64,000 nt of DNA from Terfezia claveryi (GCA_015179025.1 WHUX01000053.1:124001-188000), one strand, 5' to 3'. Positions 36,938 through 50,200 are shown, numbered from the stretch's first letter. Numbers and translations: made by a program. The notes: a model not told the origin generated them from the letters alone.

Positions 36938-38000
36938 GCATGTTTAGTAATCTCAATAAAGGTTGGTGCTTAGCCAATCCGACTGTAGCTCCTCTTATTT
37001 AGACTAGGCTTGCTTTTCTCCACAAAAGAGGTTTGTCATGTCGAGTGAGCTGAGAGAAACATAGCAAGTACTTACTAAGTAATTACAGAGGTGTTATGAA
37101 AAAGTAAGATAGAGGCTAGGCATTAAACCTTTCATGCACCTGGATAATTTTTGTGCCAACGGATATGTACACCCCCCCATTCTCTTTCTCGACTTCCACC
37201 CCAGTGTATACTGTTGGGTCCGGATCAGTTTTGTGAAGATACCATTAAAAGTACTTGTCTCTCTCCCAGTCGCCTGACACGGGCTTCCATTCCTAAATCT
37301 ATTGAGATTCCTTAAGTATCAGAATGCTGGTACCTCGGAATGAATCCCTTTTTTTTCAAATTCGAGTAACTAATCTTCCTATCTATAAGATAAATTAAAG
37401 GCAGTAGAAACGCACATGTATGTAGTGACTAAACAGTTATAGACTGCTCATGCCTTAGCGTTACCCTCTAACCATTAATGCAAGCCCATCTACCAATATT
37501 TCATCTCTCGATTCACGAAACTGTAACCTCAGTCCGGTGTATCCCTTAGCCATGACCGTCTTACTTCAGGGTCTCTTCTCTTACTGGGTACGAGACTATC
37601 TCACTGTGGTAAAAACCATATGCTCCTGTGGCAATCACGGCTCCACTCATAAGTTGTGTCAAACAGCATCAATCTTCTTCCCCTAACTCTAACTCACCGG
37701 ATTGCATGAGCATAATTTAAAAACAATGACTAGTAGTTTGAGTGATAAACTTATCTCTTTGTTAGCCAGACTAGTAATTATGACCCTCTTGAAGACGGCA
37801 ACTGATAAATCAAACACCTCGCCTAGCTTTAGCCAACAGATTGAAACCCATCTTGTGGGTTGAAAAAAGTGAAAAACTCCTCATATAACGGATAATCAAT
37901 CACACACGAACAGTCAATGTATTTGTTACTGGATGAGTTGGTTGTGAAGATGTTAGAGATGGGTCTTGGTATTAGCCTTGGTTGGCACAGTTACCGCTGC

Positions 38001-38140
38001 CCACCCAAGCCATCCATCATTCCCCCTCTCTCCTCCCTATTATCCTCCATCCCAGGCACTTGCCTTTTTCTCTCATTCTTCGTCCTTGTGCTACTCTATC
38101 CCATCTCCCAACTCCTTCTTCTCCACCCCAAATCCGTCAC
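38001..38140 (+). promoter_or_regulatory. Pyrimidine-rich tract upstream of cdc4
   Basis: About 140 bp almost free of G on the plus strand, with CT runs such as CCCCCTCTCTCCTCCCTATT, about 290 bp before the cdc4 ATG. Composition and position suggest a fungal CT-type core promoter or 5' UTR. Confidence 0.4.
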
Positions 38141-38425
38141 CAACACTCACACCGCCTGTGCTCAGTCTTCAGGTCAACGTGGCGACGGTGTGGCCGGTAT
38201 CTGATTCAACGGTCTCAGATTTGCATGCAGTAGTCTTCTCGCGGCTGTCCCCGGAAACCCATTTTCCTTCATTGAAATAATACAACGCTCTGCATCGTCG
38301 GTTTCCGGTTTACTCATTTTTCACGGTGGTTTTCACTAGTACTTGATTACAGCGGCAGCCGAACTCGCCCTTCACCTAAACTCTTGCAAGCAGCTTTGAG
38401 TCTCACCCTTGAAATTTCTCGCGTC

Positions 38426-41400
38426 ATGGAACCACCTCCTCACGCGCTACAACATTTACAACCACATCGACGGTCTCAAATGTCACACCGTTCACTCACG
38501 CCTCAGCCAAACTATGAGGTAGCATCCGAATCACCTACTCCCGGTGCTCGTCGACATGGAGAGAGACGACAGTTCCAGCATTCTCACCGTCAGGCTCAGC
38601 AGGTGGTACGGCAGAGTCAGCCTCTGGCTCCTTATTCTACTGTGGGCCAGTTCTCATACGCTCCCACGACGCAGACTACAGTTGTTACTACGACAACTAC
38701 CACTACTACTCACTTCCCAGTGCTGAGGATGGGGCCTCCGAGGAACCTGAACGAATTAGATCCGAAACAGTATCCACTGGCGACGTTACCTACACCACAG
38801 AGTCTGAAGAGGTTCTGTTTTGATATAGAAGGGAGGCCTACATATTTTCGTGAAGCAGATGATCCAGAACAGGCTGTCAAAGATGTGAGTGCCGTTCCCG
38901 GACTCATGTTGATTTGTGTAAATGTTACTAATGAATGCAATAACGTAGCTTGACCAGTTGATGGACGAACTGAGAGAGGGTGGAGGTATGATTCGAACGG
39001 TAGAGGAAGGGAGGGAGCATGTGGAACTTCAAGATCATATGATTAAGACACCAATATCTGCAGCATTGCCACCTATGGGAGTGCCTGGCGACCCAGCAAA
39101 TCGAAAGCGCCCAGCTTCACCCGTGTCAATAAACGAAGCGGCCCAAAGGGTAGTACTACAGAAGGGTGCAAAAAGAAGGCAAACTACCAGAGGCCGCCAG
39201 AGTGGAGCTCCAGCTCCAGCTGCATCAAATACCCCTACCTCCAGCAGAAAAAATCTTCGACCTCGAGGTAGTTCGTCATCTAGCCTTTTACTAGGGGAAA
39301 ATGACTTCACAACGCCACAGGTACCCCGGATAACTACTCGACCTATGCATCAGCAGGTTTCACAAGTACAACAAATCCGATCCCTTTTTTCCGGTAATCG
39401 GCCCCCTCTACATCAACAACCGCAGCAACAACAGCAGGAGACTCCTCTCACCTTGTCTCCTCAGCTTGTAGCTACTAGTCATGAACATCTAATTGAAGAA
39501 TCTAGCCCAATTACACCATCAATAAGTCAGCAAGATGTTCAGATCGAGGAAACAAGCGCCGATGTCACAATGGAGACGGTCGGGACCCCTACCTCGGAGG
39601 CCATGATTGCATCTCCTAGAGCGTCCCGGGAGGGCAGTTCAAGCTTGTCGGTTGAGCAGCCCTTGAGTTTACCTAGTCCTAGCCTTAGCCCAGTGACAGC
39701 TGCTTTAACACACGGCGGTTCGGGTTACTTTTCTCCTAGTGCTGGGGAAGAAGAAATCACCTCACCGTTCGAGCTAGCGTCTACTGGTGTTCAAGAGAGC
39801 GTAAACGATTTGCAACTGGTGCGCTCTCCTCCGAAGCATATGCGACAGCAGGCACAAACAAATGCAGGATTGATGGAAATCCCTCATATGCTCGATTCCT
39901 TCGACTCGATGCCACCTCAAGTTCAATCTTACGTTTTGTATCAACTACTCCGCCGATGTTCGAAAAACACGTTACAAATGGTCGCGGGCGTTGTCAATCC
40001 GGCGTTGAAGTGTGACTTCATTTCTTTATTGCCTCTTGAACTATCACTTAATATCATCAAGTATCTTGATGTCCAGACTCTATGCAATGCAGCGCAGGTT
40101 TGTAAGAAATGGAGGATTATTATTGATTCAGATGAATGGACTTGGAAGAGGCGTTTCGAAGAGGATGGTTATACCCTTGAGGAAGGTGAACTAGAAAGAG
40201 CAATTAATGAAGGTTGGGGCTACCAAGATCCGAAAGGGAATGACGACTATGAGCGTGATATGAAATCAACTATCCAACAAGCTAGGTTGTCGGCAACAAC
40301 ACCTACGATAACTCCCCGTGTACAGAAAAGAAAAACAAGGGCCATGGCAAAACAGCAAAAGAAGAAGCAAGAGGCGGTTGAAAAGTTGGGTAAAGATGAA
40401 TTTAATGAGCTTCTATCCGAGCTGTCCAACGACTGTCCACTTGGTGTATTGGAATCATCAACTGCATTGAATCACATCATGGGGCTCCCATCATTGAGGA
40501 TTGTACATCTTTATAAGTCAATTTACCGCCGCCATCACTTAATCCGCAAGAGCTGGACGAAGGCAGAGATGAATCCTCGGCACATATCGTTCCGAGGCCA
40601 TCAAAGGCATGTCGTCACGTGTCTTCAATTTGATACAGATAAAATCCTGACCGGCTCAGACGACAATAACATCAACGTTTATGATACAAATACTGGGGCC
40701 TTGAGAAAAACCTTGGTTGGTCATGAGGGTGGTGTTTGGGCACTGCAGTATGAAGGGAATACGCTTGTCTCTGGGTCTACTGATAGAACCGTACGAGTGT
40801 GGGACATTGCGAAAGGTGAATGCACACAAATATTCCATGGGCACACCTCGACTGTGCGCTGTCTACAGATCCTGATGCCTACCAAAGTTGGAGTTGGGCC
40901 AAACCGGAAGGACAAAATTATGCCGAAACAGCCTCTCATCATCACAGGGTCTCGTGATTCGTCCCTCAGAATATGGAACCTACCTCAACCAGGGGATAAA
41001 TCCTACCTTCCAGAATCAAACACTCCCGATGGGTCTAATGTAGCGAACAACCCTTATTTTGTGCGAATTTTGCAAGGTCACCAACATTCTGTGAGAGCTA
41101 TCGCAGTACATGGAGATACCCTGGTAAGTGGGAGTTATGATTACACCGTTCGGGTTTGGAGGATTTCAACGGGTGATACTATCCACCGTTTGACTGGGCA
41201 TACACAAAAGGTTTATTCAGTTGTATTGGACAATAAAAGGAATCGCTGTATATCAGGCTCTATGGATAACCTCGTCAAAGTTTGGTCCCTAGACACTGGA
41301 TCCTTGCTGTTTTCATTGGAGGGGCACACTTCGTTAGTGGGACTATTGGATCTTTCTCATGATCAACTGGTTTCTGCAGCAGCCGATTCAACGTTAAGGA

Positions 41401-41825
41401 TTTGGGATCCAGAAAACGGACAGTGTAAACACATACTATCTGCGCATATCGGTGCCATTACCTGTTTCCAGCATGACGCACACAAAGTGATTTCCGGTAG
41501 TGACGGAACACTTAAGATGTGGAATGTGAAGACAGGTCAATTAATTCGGGATCTCTTAACGGATCTTAGTGGCGTGTGGCAAGTCAAATTCAATGAGCGG
41601 AGATGTGTAGCGGCGGTGCAGAGGGAATCGGTTACTTATATTGAGGTAAGAGAATGCTAGCCATCCGTTCACGCCCTAGTATTTATATTTACACTGTACT
41701 AGGTCCTCGATTTTGGTGCTGCCAGAGATGGTACCCCTAGAGAGAAACTTGGGAGACGAATAGTTGTTGATCCCCAAGGCGTGGAGGTTCCTGATGGTTT
41801 GGTCACGAGGAGTGAGGCTATGTGA
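38426..41825 (+). CDS. cdc4: Cdc4/Fbw7-type F-box WD40 protein (SCF ubiquitin ligase substrate receptor)
   Basis: Three exons: 38426..38884, 38949..41645 and 41703..41825, giving 1092 aa. Introns are 64 and 57 bp. The second intron matters: without it the protein ends at once, while splicing gives IE-VLDFGAARDGTPREKL, the conserved Cdc4 C-terminus. N-terminal residues include Gln/His- and Thr-rich stretches and RPTYFREADDPEQAVKD. The F-box is at about 507-550 (SLLPLELSLNIIKYLD, KKWRIIIDSDEWTWKRR). WD40 repeats fill about 700-1050, beginning FRGHQRHVVTCLQFDTDKIL, each ending in VWD-, IWN- or VWS-type dipeptides. Family knowledge: Cdc4 presents phosphorylated CDK inhibitors and transcription factors to SCF for ubiquitination in the nucleus. 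ATG 38426 is the first in frame after a long leader. Confidence 0.93.
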
Positions 41826-42790
41826 CCGAATTCAATTACGTAGTTGGCTGTTACTGCACTGGTCATTTCAGCTATCGTCAAATCTGGAACAGCCCACTCC
41901 ACCTAATGTGTTTCACATAGGACGTTAGGATTCGTACCAGAAACACCTACCAATGGACGCTGTATTTTTGGTGGCACAATAATCCATTTCGGCCGAAGAT
42001 GTATATCATTTTATGTTGAGCTCTCTCGAGGACTCCAACTATACCACGTTGGATTTTGCTTGTCCGGCTCGGCCAAAGAAGTACTTAATTGCTACGCAAC
42101 TCCTCTGCTTTTTACTGTTCTGTATCAGAATATCGGTATAGTTTATTTCTTTCTTGCTTATCAAGAGTTGAGTTAGTCCTTGCCTCGACAAACTTTCGGT
42201 TTTCAGATACCTTCCCCTATATTATGTTTATGTCCGAGTACTTCCACCTAATGCTCTGATGACCAGCTGGCTTGTTTATTATTGTTTCCCTATAATTCCC
42301 GTGTTATTCGCCTGGATTTTGGAAAATCAATTACTACACTGTGCTGGGTTGCGTGAATGCATTTTGTTTCTCTTTCGATGTTTTTTTTACGACGTAACGT
42401 TATGCATTCCTTGTTATCTTATGTTATGGATTCATTTCAGGGTGCTGGTTTGTGGTAAGGATGAGCGTGGGAATATATTGGGAGTTATCTTCGCAGTGGG
42501 AAAGTATAGCGGGATAGGAGTTTCATGAATGGACTGGCTTGGGTTAGGTCATTGTTGGTTACTGGTTACTTATGTTAATTTGAAGTAGTGTTTCACAGGC
42601 TGGACATACATTGTTATTGGAGCAAAAATACCATACGAGTGTTGCAGAAGTGCGTTGCCAGATCACACAATGATTATTTAGAATCCCCTCTACCTTACAG
42701 GGCTCATGTGACTACTAAATCATTTATTGTGAAATCTAGAGAGCATCTGTTATATGCCCTGCATTTGCCTTCCCTCCGACCATATAACAA
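41826..42790. other. Convergent intergenic region, cdc4 / deaminase
   Basis: About 965 bp between the two stop codons. Nothing coding or repetitive was recognised. Confidence 0.6.
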
Positions 42791-43300
42791 TTAAATATTA
42801 GAATGCCCTTTTCGAGCAACTTCTAGTATCTCCTCTTCCAAGCCACTAATATGAATATAGCCCACTCCATTTGCAAGTAGCTTATCCTGCCCAACATTGT
42901 TCGTGATAAAGTCTCCTGGTTCCTTCACACCAACATACACAGCCTCAACCCGCCCCAGTCCCCTCTCTTTACGCTCGCTTGAATTGTTATATCTGATAAT
43001 GGAATCGGTACAGGGTATATTGCCAGACAGCCTTTCGGAACAGGGCTCCATTGTAGTGTATAGACTGTACTTTGTATCTGCTCTCGCAGCAGTCGTTTCG
43101 GAGAGAAGCTTTGTGAGGCAATTCTGCTCTGCGTGTGTGTTTCCAGGAAGTTCTCGGGAGTAGCCAGTCGCGATGACGGTGTTTGTTGAGTCTTCAACTA
43201 TTATAGCGCCAACGCAAAAAGCGGTTAAGGTGACTTCGCACTTCCGGGCCTGCACTAAGGCAAAGCTCATATATTCTAGGTGCTTTCTGTCGTCGGACAT
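42791..43300 (-). CDS. Zinc-dependent DRAP/pyrimidine deaminase-type protein (riboflavin pathway type)
   Basis: Single exon, 169 aa. It carries the cytidine-deaminase-fold zinc site: NTHAEQ (His56, Glu58) and PCSERLSGNIPC (Cys87, Cys97). The surrounding wording FCVGAIIVEDS, GYSRELPGNTHAEQ and YTTMEPCSERLSGN matches the deaminase domain of yeast Rib2 (DRAP deaminase). Family knowledge: this reaction is the second step of fungal riboflavin synthesis, removing the pyrimidine amino group. Yeast Rib2 also has an N-terminal pseudouridine synthase domain; here the deaminase stands alone. Substrate is inferred from motif similarity, and another nucleoside or dCMP-type deaminase remains possible. It diverges from hop1, with about 745 bp between the two start codons. 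Confidence 0.8.
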   Translation of the reverse strand: MSDDRKHLEYMSFALVQARKCEVTLTAFCVGAIIVEDSTNTVIATGYSRELPGNTHAEQNCLTKLLSETTAARADTKYSLYTTMEPCSERLSGNIPCTDSIIRYNNSSERKERGLGRVEAVYVGVKEPGDFITNNVGQDKLLANGVGYIHISGLEEEILEVARKGHSNI

Positions 43301-44044
43301 CGTGGGCTATCGAACGGAGTAGGGAAAGTTTGTTAGGAGGAGTTTGTTAGGGTGAGTAAGTATTGGTTGTCTCGATTTCTCGGGTTGGCCCCATGTACTG
43401 TATCAATGGAAGGTTTTCGCGAATTGAGATAACCTCCACAGCAGTCTACATAACATTTAAAAATCATACTGGAGTTCTAAAGGGCAGAATTTACTTTGCC
43501 TGAGCCTCACTTAAAAATCTAATAGTTATGGGCTATATTGCTTGAGATATACAAATTCGGATGCATAACGTACATAGCAAACTTCCACAATCCCCCATGT
43601 TTACCAGTAAATTTTATAAATTTCATGACTTTGATAAATAATTATTTCTAGACGTCATAAATAAAAGCTAATTCGTGGTATTGGTGATTTATTTGTGATT
43701 TCTGAAAGTAGGCGTGTTTTGTTTGGAAAACTGCAACTCGCGAAAACCCAGCACTTCCGTTAATAATTCCGCATTAGACTACCCTATTTGTATTACCCTT
43801 AGGTAGGATCGCCAAGCCTTACAAGACCCACGTGCCAATCAGACCCGTTGAGTCCTATTACCGTTTTGAGTAGTCGTGACCAATTGAGCTCTGCACTAAT
43901 ATCTCGTCAGTGGATTGCCATGGCCTTTTTTTCTTGCACGGCATCTACAAGCAGGTCAGGTAACGATACTCTTTCTTACCGACCACCTCTCTTTTCTGCC
44001 TCATCTTTTACTGCTGCTATCTACCCACGTTTACGGCGGAAGCA
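43301..44044. promoter_or_regulatory. Divergent promoter region, deaminase / hop1
   Basis: About 745 bp between two start codons pointing away from each other. CCAATCAGACCC near 43834 resembles a decayed mini-insertion end but lacks a clear duplication. No specific transcription factor site is claimed. Confidence 0.5.
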
Positions 44045-47000
44045 ATGCAACGTCAGGCCCAGCTTATCAGGCCTCATATGAAGCCGGTCCTGGCAACGAA
44101 AGAAGTTGAGACTGCTAAGCAAGGGATCAAGCAAGATGAGAGTTTGGAGATTGTCCAGACGCTTCTTGGTGCCTCGGTAAGTCCCTGTAGCTAATTTGAG
44201 TTCCGGGTTCTGGTCATAGTGCTTACGGAGGATGCAGTTTGGGTGTCTTTCATTCTTACGGTATAGAATAATCCCAATGTATCCCAAGCCAGTGTAGGGG
44301 TTAATTTTGAGTCTGACCTGCAGTGGACTCCTACCTGAGGAATCTTTCGAGGAGGTCCGTTATGGAGGACCAGATTGTCCATTGACAAGCTACAATTGGT
44401 TCGCAAATAGTGAAGAGCCGGAAAGTAACCGTAATTCAGTAAAAGACGCAGCCCAAGGCACGAGAATGAAAAGACTGAAACGCGGATATTCAAGTGAAGC
44501 CGATCAACTTCTGAATTGGCTTGTATGTGCCATTTGCCCTAGAAATGTGCTTCTGCTAACAGCAACTCTTGTTAGGAGCAAGGAATATTTGAAGCTCTGA
44601 GAAGGGGCTATTTGAAGGCTGTTCAGTTAGCTATATATGTAGACCCTGCTCAACCCGACGTTATCACAGAGGCCTACACATTCTCCTTCGCATACCGCAT
44701 GGGGCCAGATGGCACGCCAGATGCACCGACTGGATTTAATGTTAAAGATAACCAGGGCAATGAGATAACAGTTGCAGAAACGAGCAAAAATATTCAGCAG
44801 GTTATGCGAAGGATGATAGTTATTACACAGAATCTTCCAATTATCCCAGGTAGATCTTTCATGATGCCTATTTGCTCCTTGGGCGAAACACTAACTTTAC
44901 CCAGATACAAGGTACTTGACGGTACGATTACATTATATGGATTGGACGCCAGATAATTACAGTCCTCCATATTTTCGTAGGATTCAGCCAGAGGACCCAA
45001 GGCTGAGGTTTCGGGAGGATAAGGGGGATTCTGTCCTCCATAAAATCTTATGTGGATCCGTTGCCACTGGTCATCATGGGTAATTCACCCCTTTTCTTAT
45101 TTCTCGGATTCTATTGCTCACTGCTCTCATTATTACAGAGTCTCCCTCAAAGTTGCTGCATTTCATGAACCAGACGACAGTCAGGGACCGAAGAAACGCC
45201 CAAGAATACTCCCAGCAAATCTGGAAGAGGATATTGAGATGCCTAGTCTTACAGGGACCCCCGCTGGAGACTCAAGCCAAGGGTGTACACCTATTGAGAA
45301 CCCTTTTCCGCAACCAAATTCCCAGCAAACACCAAGGCTCCATCAAGCGAAGGACTCCAGTACTCCGGGAACTGTAGAAAAAGTGAGAAGTGCACGTGAG
45401 CAGATTGAGGCTAAAATGTTACGCAAGATGGTGAGGATACTTTCCATGTCATATTGATATGAATCTGACCCAGGCTTTAGCTCGACTCGCCCAAACATCC
45501 AGCCATGGCCAAAGGGAAGTTGGTCGAAACCCAGCACGATCTGAGTTCCTCCCAGGTTTCCTCACAACAGTCCATGGTCGCTATCAAAAGCAGCTCCCCT
45601 TTGCCAAATCGGTATCAGGCGGCTCGAACATCTGATATGTCTCCTTTAACAACTCGCCAAAGGCAGGATAATTTACTTTATGTAACCAAACTGGCGTCAC
45701 CGACGCCCAGGCATAAGAGGGAACAGTTAAAGCGCAGCCTAAAGGAACCCAACATCAGTTCTCAACTTAGTAAACTCCAGCAAGCACGTAAGGATCAACA
45801 ATCCCTCAGACAAGAGCAACCCGAAACTTGTGCCAATATGAATAAATTGAAATTATCCAAGCATAAGGCAGTGGAATTACAAAGAGTGAAGGACATGAAG
45901 TTTCAAACGAGAGAACAAGAGCGGCTTAAAAATGGCCAATTAGAAGAGGAACTAGTTCTTTGTGAATGTGGCGATAGAGACGAGGACGGGGATATGGTGA
46001 ACTTTCTCTCGCCTATTGCGCTACCCTGAACTGACACTCTCTCCAGATTGCTTGCGAATTATGCTGCGGATGGCTTCACGTTCATTGTTATGGATATCAC
46101 CACACACATGACACTCGCATCCCAGACTTCGTTGTGTGTTACACTTGCCTTTTAACTAACGAGCAAAACCTACTGGAGGAGATGAAGTTTATTGCCTTAT
46201 TTAGACGTGCATTGAAAAAAGTTTGGGAAGATGGTTACCCTGCTAATACCAAGAAACTAAGCGATATTATTGGTACATTCCCCCGATCCTTTTAGATTTC
46301 AGTTTGCTGATTTACCTAGGATGTGATCTACCATCGGCAACGGAAGTCTTCAAAAGACTGGAACATGAAGGCTTTATTTATGCATTGAGCAACAAAGCTA
46401 GGAAGAAGGCAGCCAATGCACCATTGAAGTATATCGTCGCTAAGTCCGAAGAAAATAAACGCAAGATGGACATTGAGTACTTTGATCCATTGGCAAAGAT
46501 ATCTCATCATGTGAGTCCTGTCGTCCTCCCGAGGCATGAGCTTGACTAATAAATTATTCAGTTTGATCTATCGCAATTACCGCCTCCACCTCAAGAAACT
46601 TTACTTCAAGGGTCGTTCTTTCCTCCTTTGCAAACGCAGGGGCCAGATGGCGAAACTACTGGGGACGAGGATGAGCCATCTATCAAGGACCCTCGGCCCT
46701 GGAAGTTATCTTCGACCTACTCCAAAGGTGCTGCGAAAGGAGGAGGGAAACTCAAGATTCCCGTGTCCGAGGATGACGAGATGGATCTTGACTTCCCCGC
46801 CGCTAGGTCTGAAGCACTCCTGCAAACACCTGGGGCACAAAAGCGTCAGGGGATGGAGCCAAGTCCATGGCGTAGGTACGTTGGAATTTGTGAGGAGGGT
46901 GTCTACTTTCCATCCGTTTTTTAAATCGATACATTGCTAGATTTCGGTTTGTATTGCTCTATATTTTTTTCCCCCCGTTCTGCTGCAGATTCAGCGTCAA

Positions 47001-47106
47001 GAGAAATTATTATAGCGTGCAGTCAAGTCCTACCTTACAAAAATTGTACATGGTACTAGATAGCGTCATAGAGAAAAAAAATCTACAGTTGTCAAATTAT
47101 TGGTAA
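44045..47106 (+). CDS. hop1: Hop1-type meiotic HORMA-domain protein
   Basis: Eleven exons: 44045..44176, 44238..44260, 44324..44522, 44576..44849, 44905..45079, 45139..45430, 45481..45996, 46047..46272, 46320..46510, 46562..46875, 46989..47106; 819 aa. Most introns are 47-63 bp, the last 113; all junctions keep frame. The HORMA domain spans about 30-270: DESLEIVQTLLGASFGCLSF, EALRRGYLKAVQLAIYVDP, ITEAYTFSFAYRMGPDG and PDTRYLTVRLHYMDWTPDNY. A Cys/His PHD-like module lies at about 527-570 (CECGDRDEDG, CELCCGWLHVHCYGYHH, CYTC), followed by a winged-helix-like stretch. Family knowledge: Hop1 binds the axes of meiotic chromosomes and promotes crossing-over between homologues. Exon 2 is a 23-nt microexon. 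Exon 7 uses the second of two acceptors 7 nt apart. The last acceptor is the least certain. Confidence 0.9.
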
Positions 47107-47262
47107 ATCAATACGAAATTTATTGTCTCAAGACAGTTTCTCGTCTTCTAAAGGCTGTACTTTCAATCTCTACCCACCGAACTGTTGGTCACGATAGCTC
47201 AAAAGGGAACAGTCACTACAGATCCCCCTACGCTAAACCAAATGTTTTTTACAGGGCTATGC

Positions 47263-50200
47263 TCATGCAAAGTAACTCTTCCAAAGAACACCCTCTAAAT
47301 CTTCCAATTGGTCGGGAGTGAAAGCCTGAGTAAAGGACAGTGATCATAAGCCGATGCCCCAAAGCGCCACTAAAATAAATAAGAGATAGTCCGTACCTTC
47401 ATATCCACATGCCAAGTATCCTGTCTCGTCTTTTTAAACTCACTGAGTGCCGTCTTGACACTCTTCCCCACCATTCCAGGATCACTAGCCGCCTTGACCG
47501 CCAACGCAGCCAAAACCTCTGGTAACCACTTTGGCGGCGGGCTTTGGTACGGGAACGCCTGAACAAGCGCACCTAACCCCAACACCGCCGCATGCCGAAC
47601 GATTGTAATCCTAGTATAATCAGGCGAGGGTGTTCCAAAGCCAGTTTTCCTTGGGAGCCGGTTCTCATTCAACATTCTCGTAAACTTCTCCTTCAGGTAC
47701 TCAACAATCCTATCTCGAATACGGACAGGAGAGCAGCGAATCATCCCCGACAGAGAAGTAGCTGCACCAAGACGAACTTCGAGTTGTGTATCCTCAAGCA
47801 TCTCGCTGACGCAGTTAAATAAAGCCTGTTGCTGTTCTTGCGAGATGAGAAATAGTCTACGAAAGTAAATGACTTGAATGTTAATCTGGATACGGAGACG
47901 CTGATGCCACGATATAGCAGTCTTTCCGATTCGAATAAGTGACTTGACGAAATCCTTATCTTGGCCAGGTGGATGCGGGATATTCGGGAGGTGTCTAAAG
48001 ACGTGATAAGCAAGTGTCATGAGCTCAGGGTCCTCCTTTACGTCCATCATATGCAAAAACTCAGACATAAATAGACCTGGGAAGAACGGGAGTAAAGTTG
48101 TGCATTCGTAAGACGTCAAACTCGTATCCAGCCACAATAGGACTGTTTTCGAGCCAGCTGTGTATGAAGATTGACTTTGTTGCCCTGGTGGTCGTTCGTG
48201 GCGCCACTTTTCTAGACGCTGAAAGACGTCCTTTATCAAGGCACTGAAGTCTGGAGAAGGTTGATACGGGATAGTCCCCACTGAAGAGGCCTTTTGTTGA
48301 TCGCCCATTAGGGCTTTAACGTCCTTATAGGACTCGTGATACTTAGACCTGAAGATACTGGCCATCGTCTGACCCATAGCTTCACGAACACCCTTGTAAG
48401 GGTGATCAAGGTGCTTTATGAAGTCATCAATTATAGGCTTATCAAAGGGGAAATGCCATCCAGATTCGAGAATGCAATTATGGAGAAGCTGTATCTTCGA
48501 AGACTCCTTGAAAGCAGCATTTGATGTCATGTCAAGGCGAAGTGAAACAAGGTACTCGACCACCGGCCAGGACCTCCTTGGGTCTTTGCCTTGCTATTAG
48601 GAAATTAGCACGCATCTGGCCACGAAGGGTAAGCTGAGTAAACGTACCAGAATCAAATGCAGGAACGAAGTCCAATAATTCAAGTTCTCTGGATTCAGCC
48701 CATCCTCAAAAACCTTTTTCATGATAGGGAACACAAATTCCCACATCTGGTCCTTGCGCTTTGCCGGTCCATCCCTCCATGCACAAACTATTCCTCCCAA
48801 AATCTCAGACGTAGCACGATGCTGATGCTTATCTGACCCATCATCATAAACCTCTGAAGTCAACCTCTTGAGATCCTCAAACGTAGCCGGCGTCAATCCG
48901 TCACGAACCAAGTTGAACGTAAACTGCAAAAGCATTGCCGTTGCTACCCTAAACCGGTCCGCTCCAGTGTCTCTCGGCTCCTGCTTCATGAAATCAAAAG
49001 CCTTTTCAAACCACTCCACCGTAAGACAATTCGCAATTTGCTTTCGAGCCTTCTGCTCCACGTCGTCATAATGGATATCTTCCTCTGCATTGGCCAGAAA
49101 CCCAATCATTTCCTTCTCCCACACTAACCAACCATGGTGATCTTGGTCAACATAATAGGGAGTAACTGGGTTCGCAAATGATGCTAAGAATTCCTCAGTC
49201 CAGTTCGGATCATCCCTCCTCGTGGGAACCACGACTTTCGTCGGATTCTCAACAATATCAAGTAGGAATTTCTTGTAGTCATGTCCACAGGTAGCCCTCA
49301 GTTCAATCAAGCAGAACAGGGCAATCATCGCTCCAGAATACAAGCCCCTCAACCCTGGGTGGGGGTCAATGGTACCCTTTGTGATGAGCTCTACCAAGCT
49401 ATCGGGGGCGATTGTTTCAAATCTTAAGCCCAAGTTGATCAATAGTGTAGCTGTCCTGCTCTCGGTCTTCCAATGTGAATTCTCCGCCAGCTCCACCAGC
49501 TCCAAGGTTAACTGTGCCTTTTTACCCTCAATCTTCTTCCTTTTATTCAGTATCCTGGCCCTCTTCTTAGCAATCATGGCTAGAAGGTCATCGTTCGGTT
49601 TTATCGACCTAACATTGTCTTCATTTAAAACAACCATTTTCTCCACTGGCTTTCCAAACTCCATTACCGCGTAGGTAGTCCCTGTTGCTAGTTTTTGAAC
49701 TGATGGCTTGTCTGCCGTACTGGCCGCAATGAATGCTTTAATGAGTCTTGGTGCAAATCTCCAGTCCCTACCAGCGGTTTTCGACATGCTTCCGTACAGC
49801 AAAGAGTACATAGCGCCCTTCATCCTTGAATAATCATTCTCCGCGATAGCCTTCTCAAAGGCGCCGAGCAGAGAAGGTATCACGAGGGGTCGAGCACCAA
49901 TAATTACTCTAACAGCTGCATCCGTCGCACTCTGGGCATGGCGGCGGATGTCTGTGTAGAGAGAGACACACGACTCAGCAAGGTCAGCCAGAAGAATAGC
50001 ATCCATATCAGACAGAGGCCGTGGCCCTGCATTGTGTCTCATGCGCTGTAGGTGGTAAACATGTGCTCTTCTAAGCAGAAGTGGCCTTGGGTATTTCTTC
50101 CTGAGTCCGCTGACCTTGAACGGATGAATATCCGCGGCAAAAACCCTCGTCACCCTATCAAGCACTTGTGCTGATCTCTCGGTTCCAGCGTCCAGAAACC

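Larger units (their letters stand above)
30937..38425. other. Repeat-rich gene-poor stretch
   Basis: About 7.5 kb with no intact gene. It contains a broken transposon-type reading frame (32647-33463), a 12-bp tandem repeat inside that frame, three mini-insertions (32693, 34868, 36902), a small TA-flanked inverted-repeat element (34413-34497), AT-rich runs (34640-34690) and, at its right end, the CT-rich promoter of the cdc4 gene. Confidence 0.55.

Noticed and set aside
37760..37775. AGCCAGACTAG resembling a mini-insertion end
   Set aside because: It lacks the AA before CCAGACTA's usual partner bases and shows no flanking duplication. The CCAGACTA strings at about 12550 and 35088 fail for the same reason.
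41646..41660. Reading the Cdc4 frame straight through to the stop at 41658
   Set aside because: The stop lies within a clear intron (GTAAGA...CTAG). Splicing restores the conserved VLDFGAARDG C-terminus.
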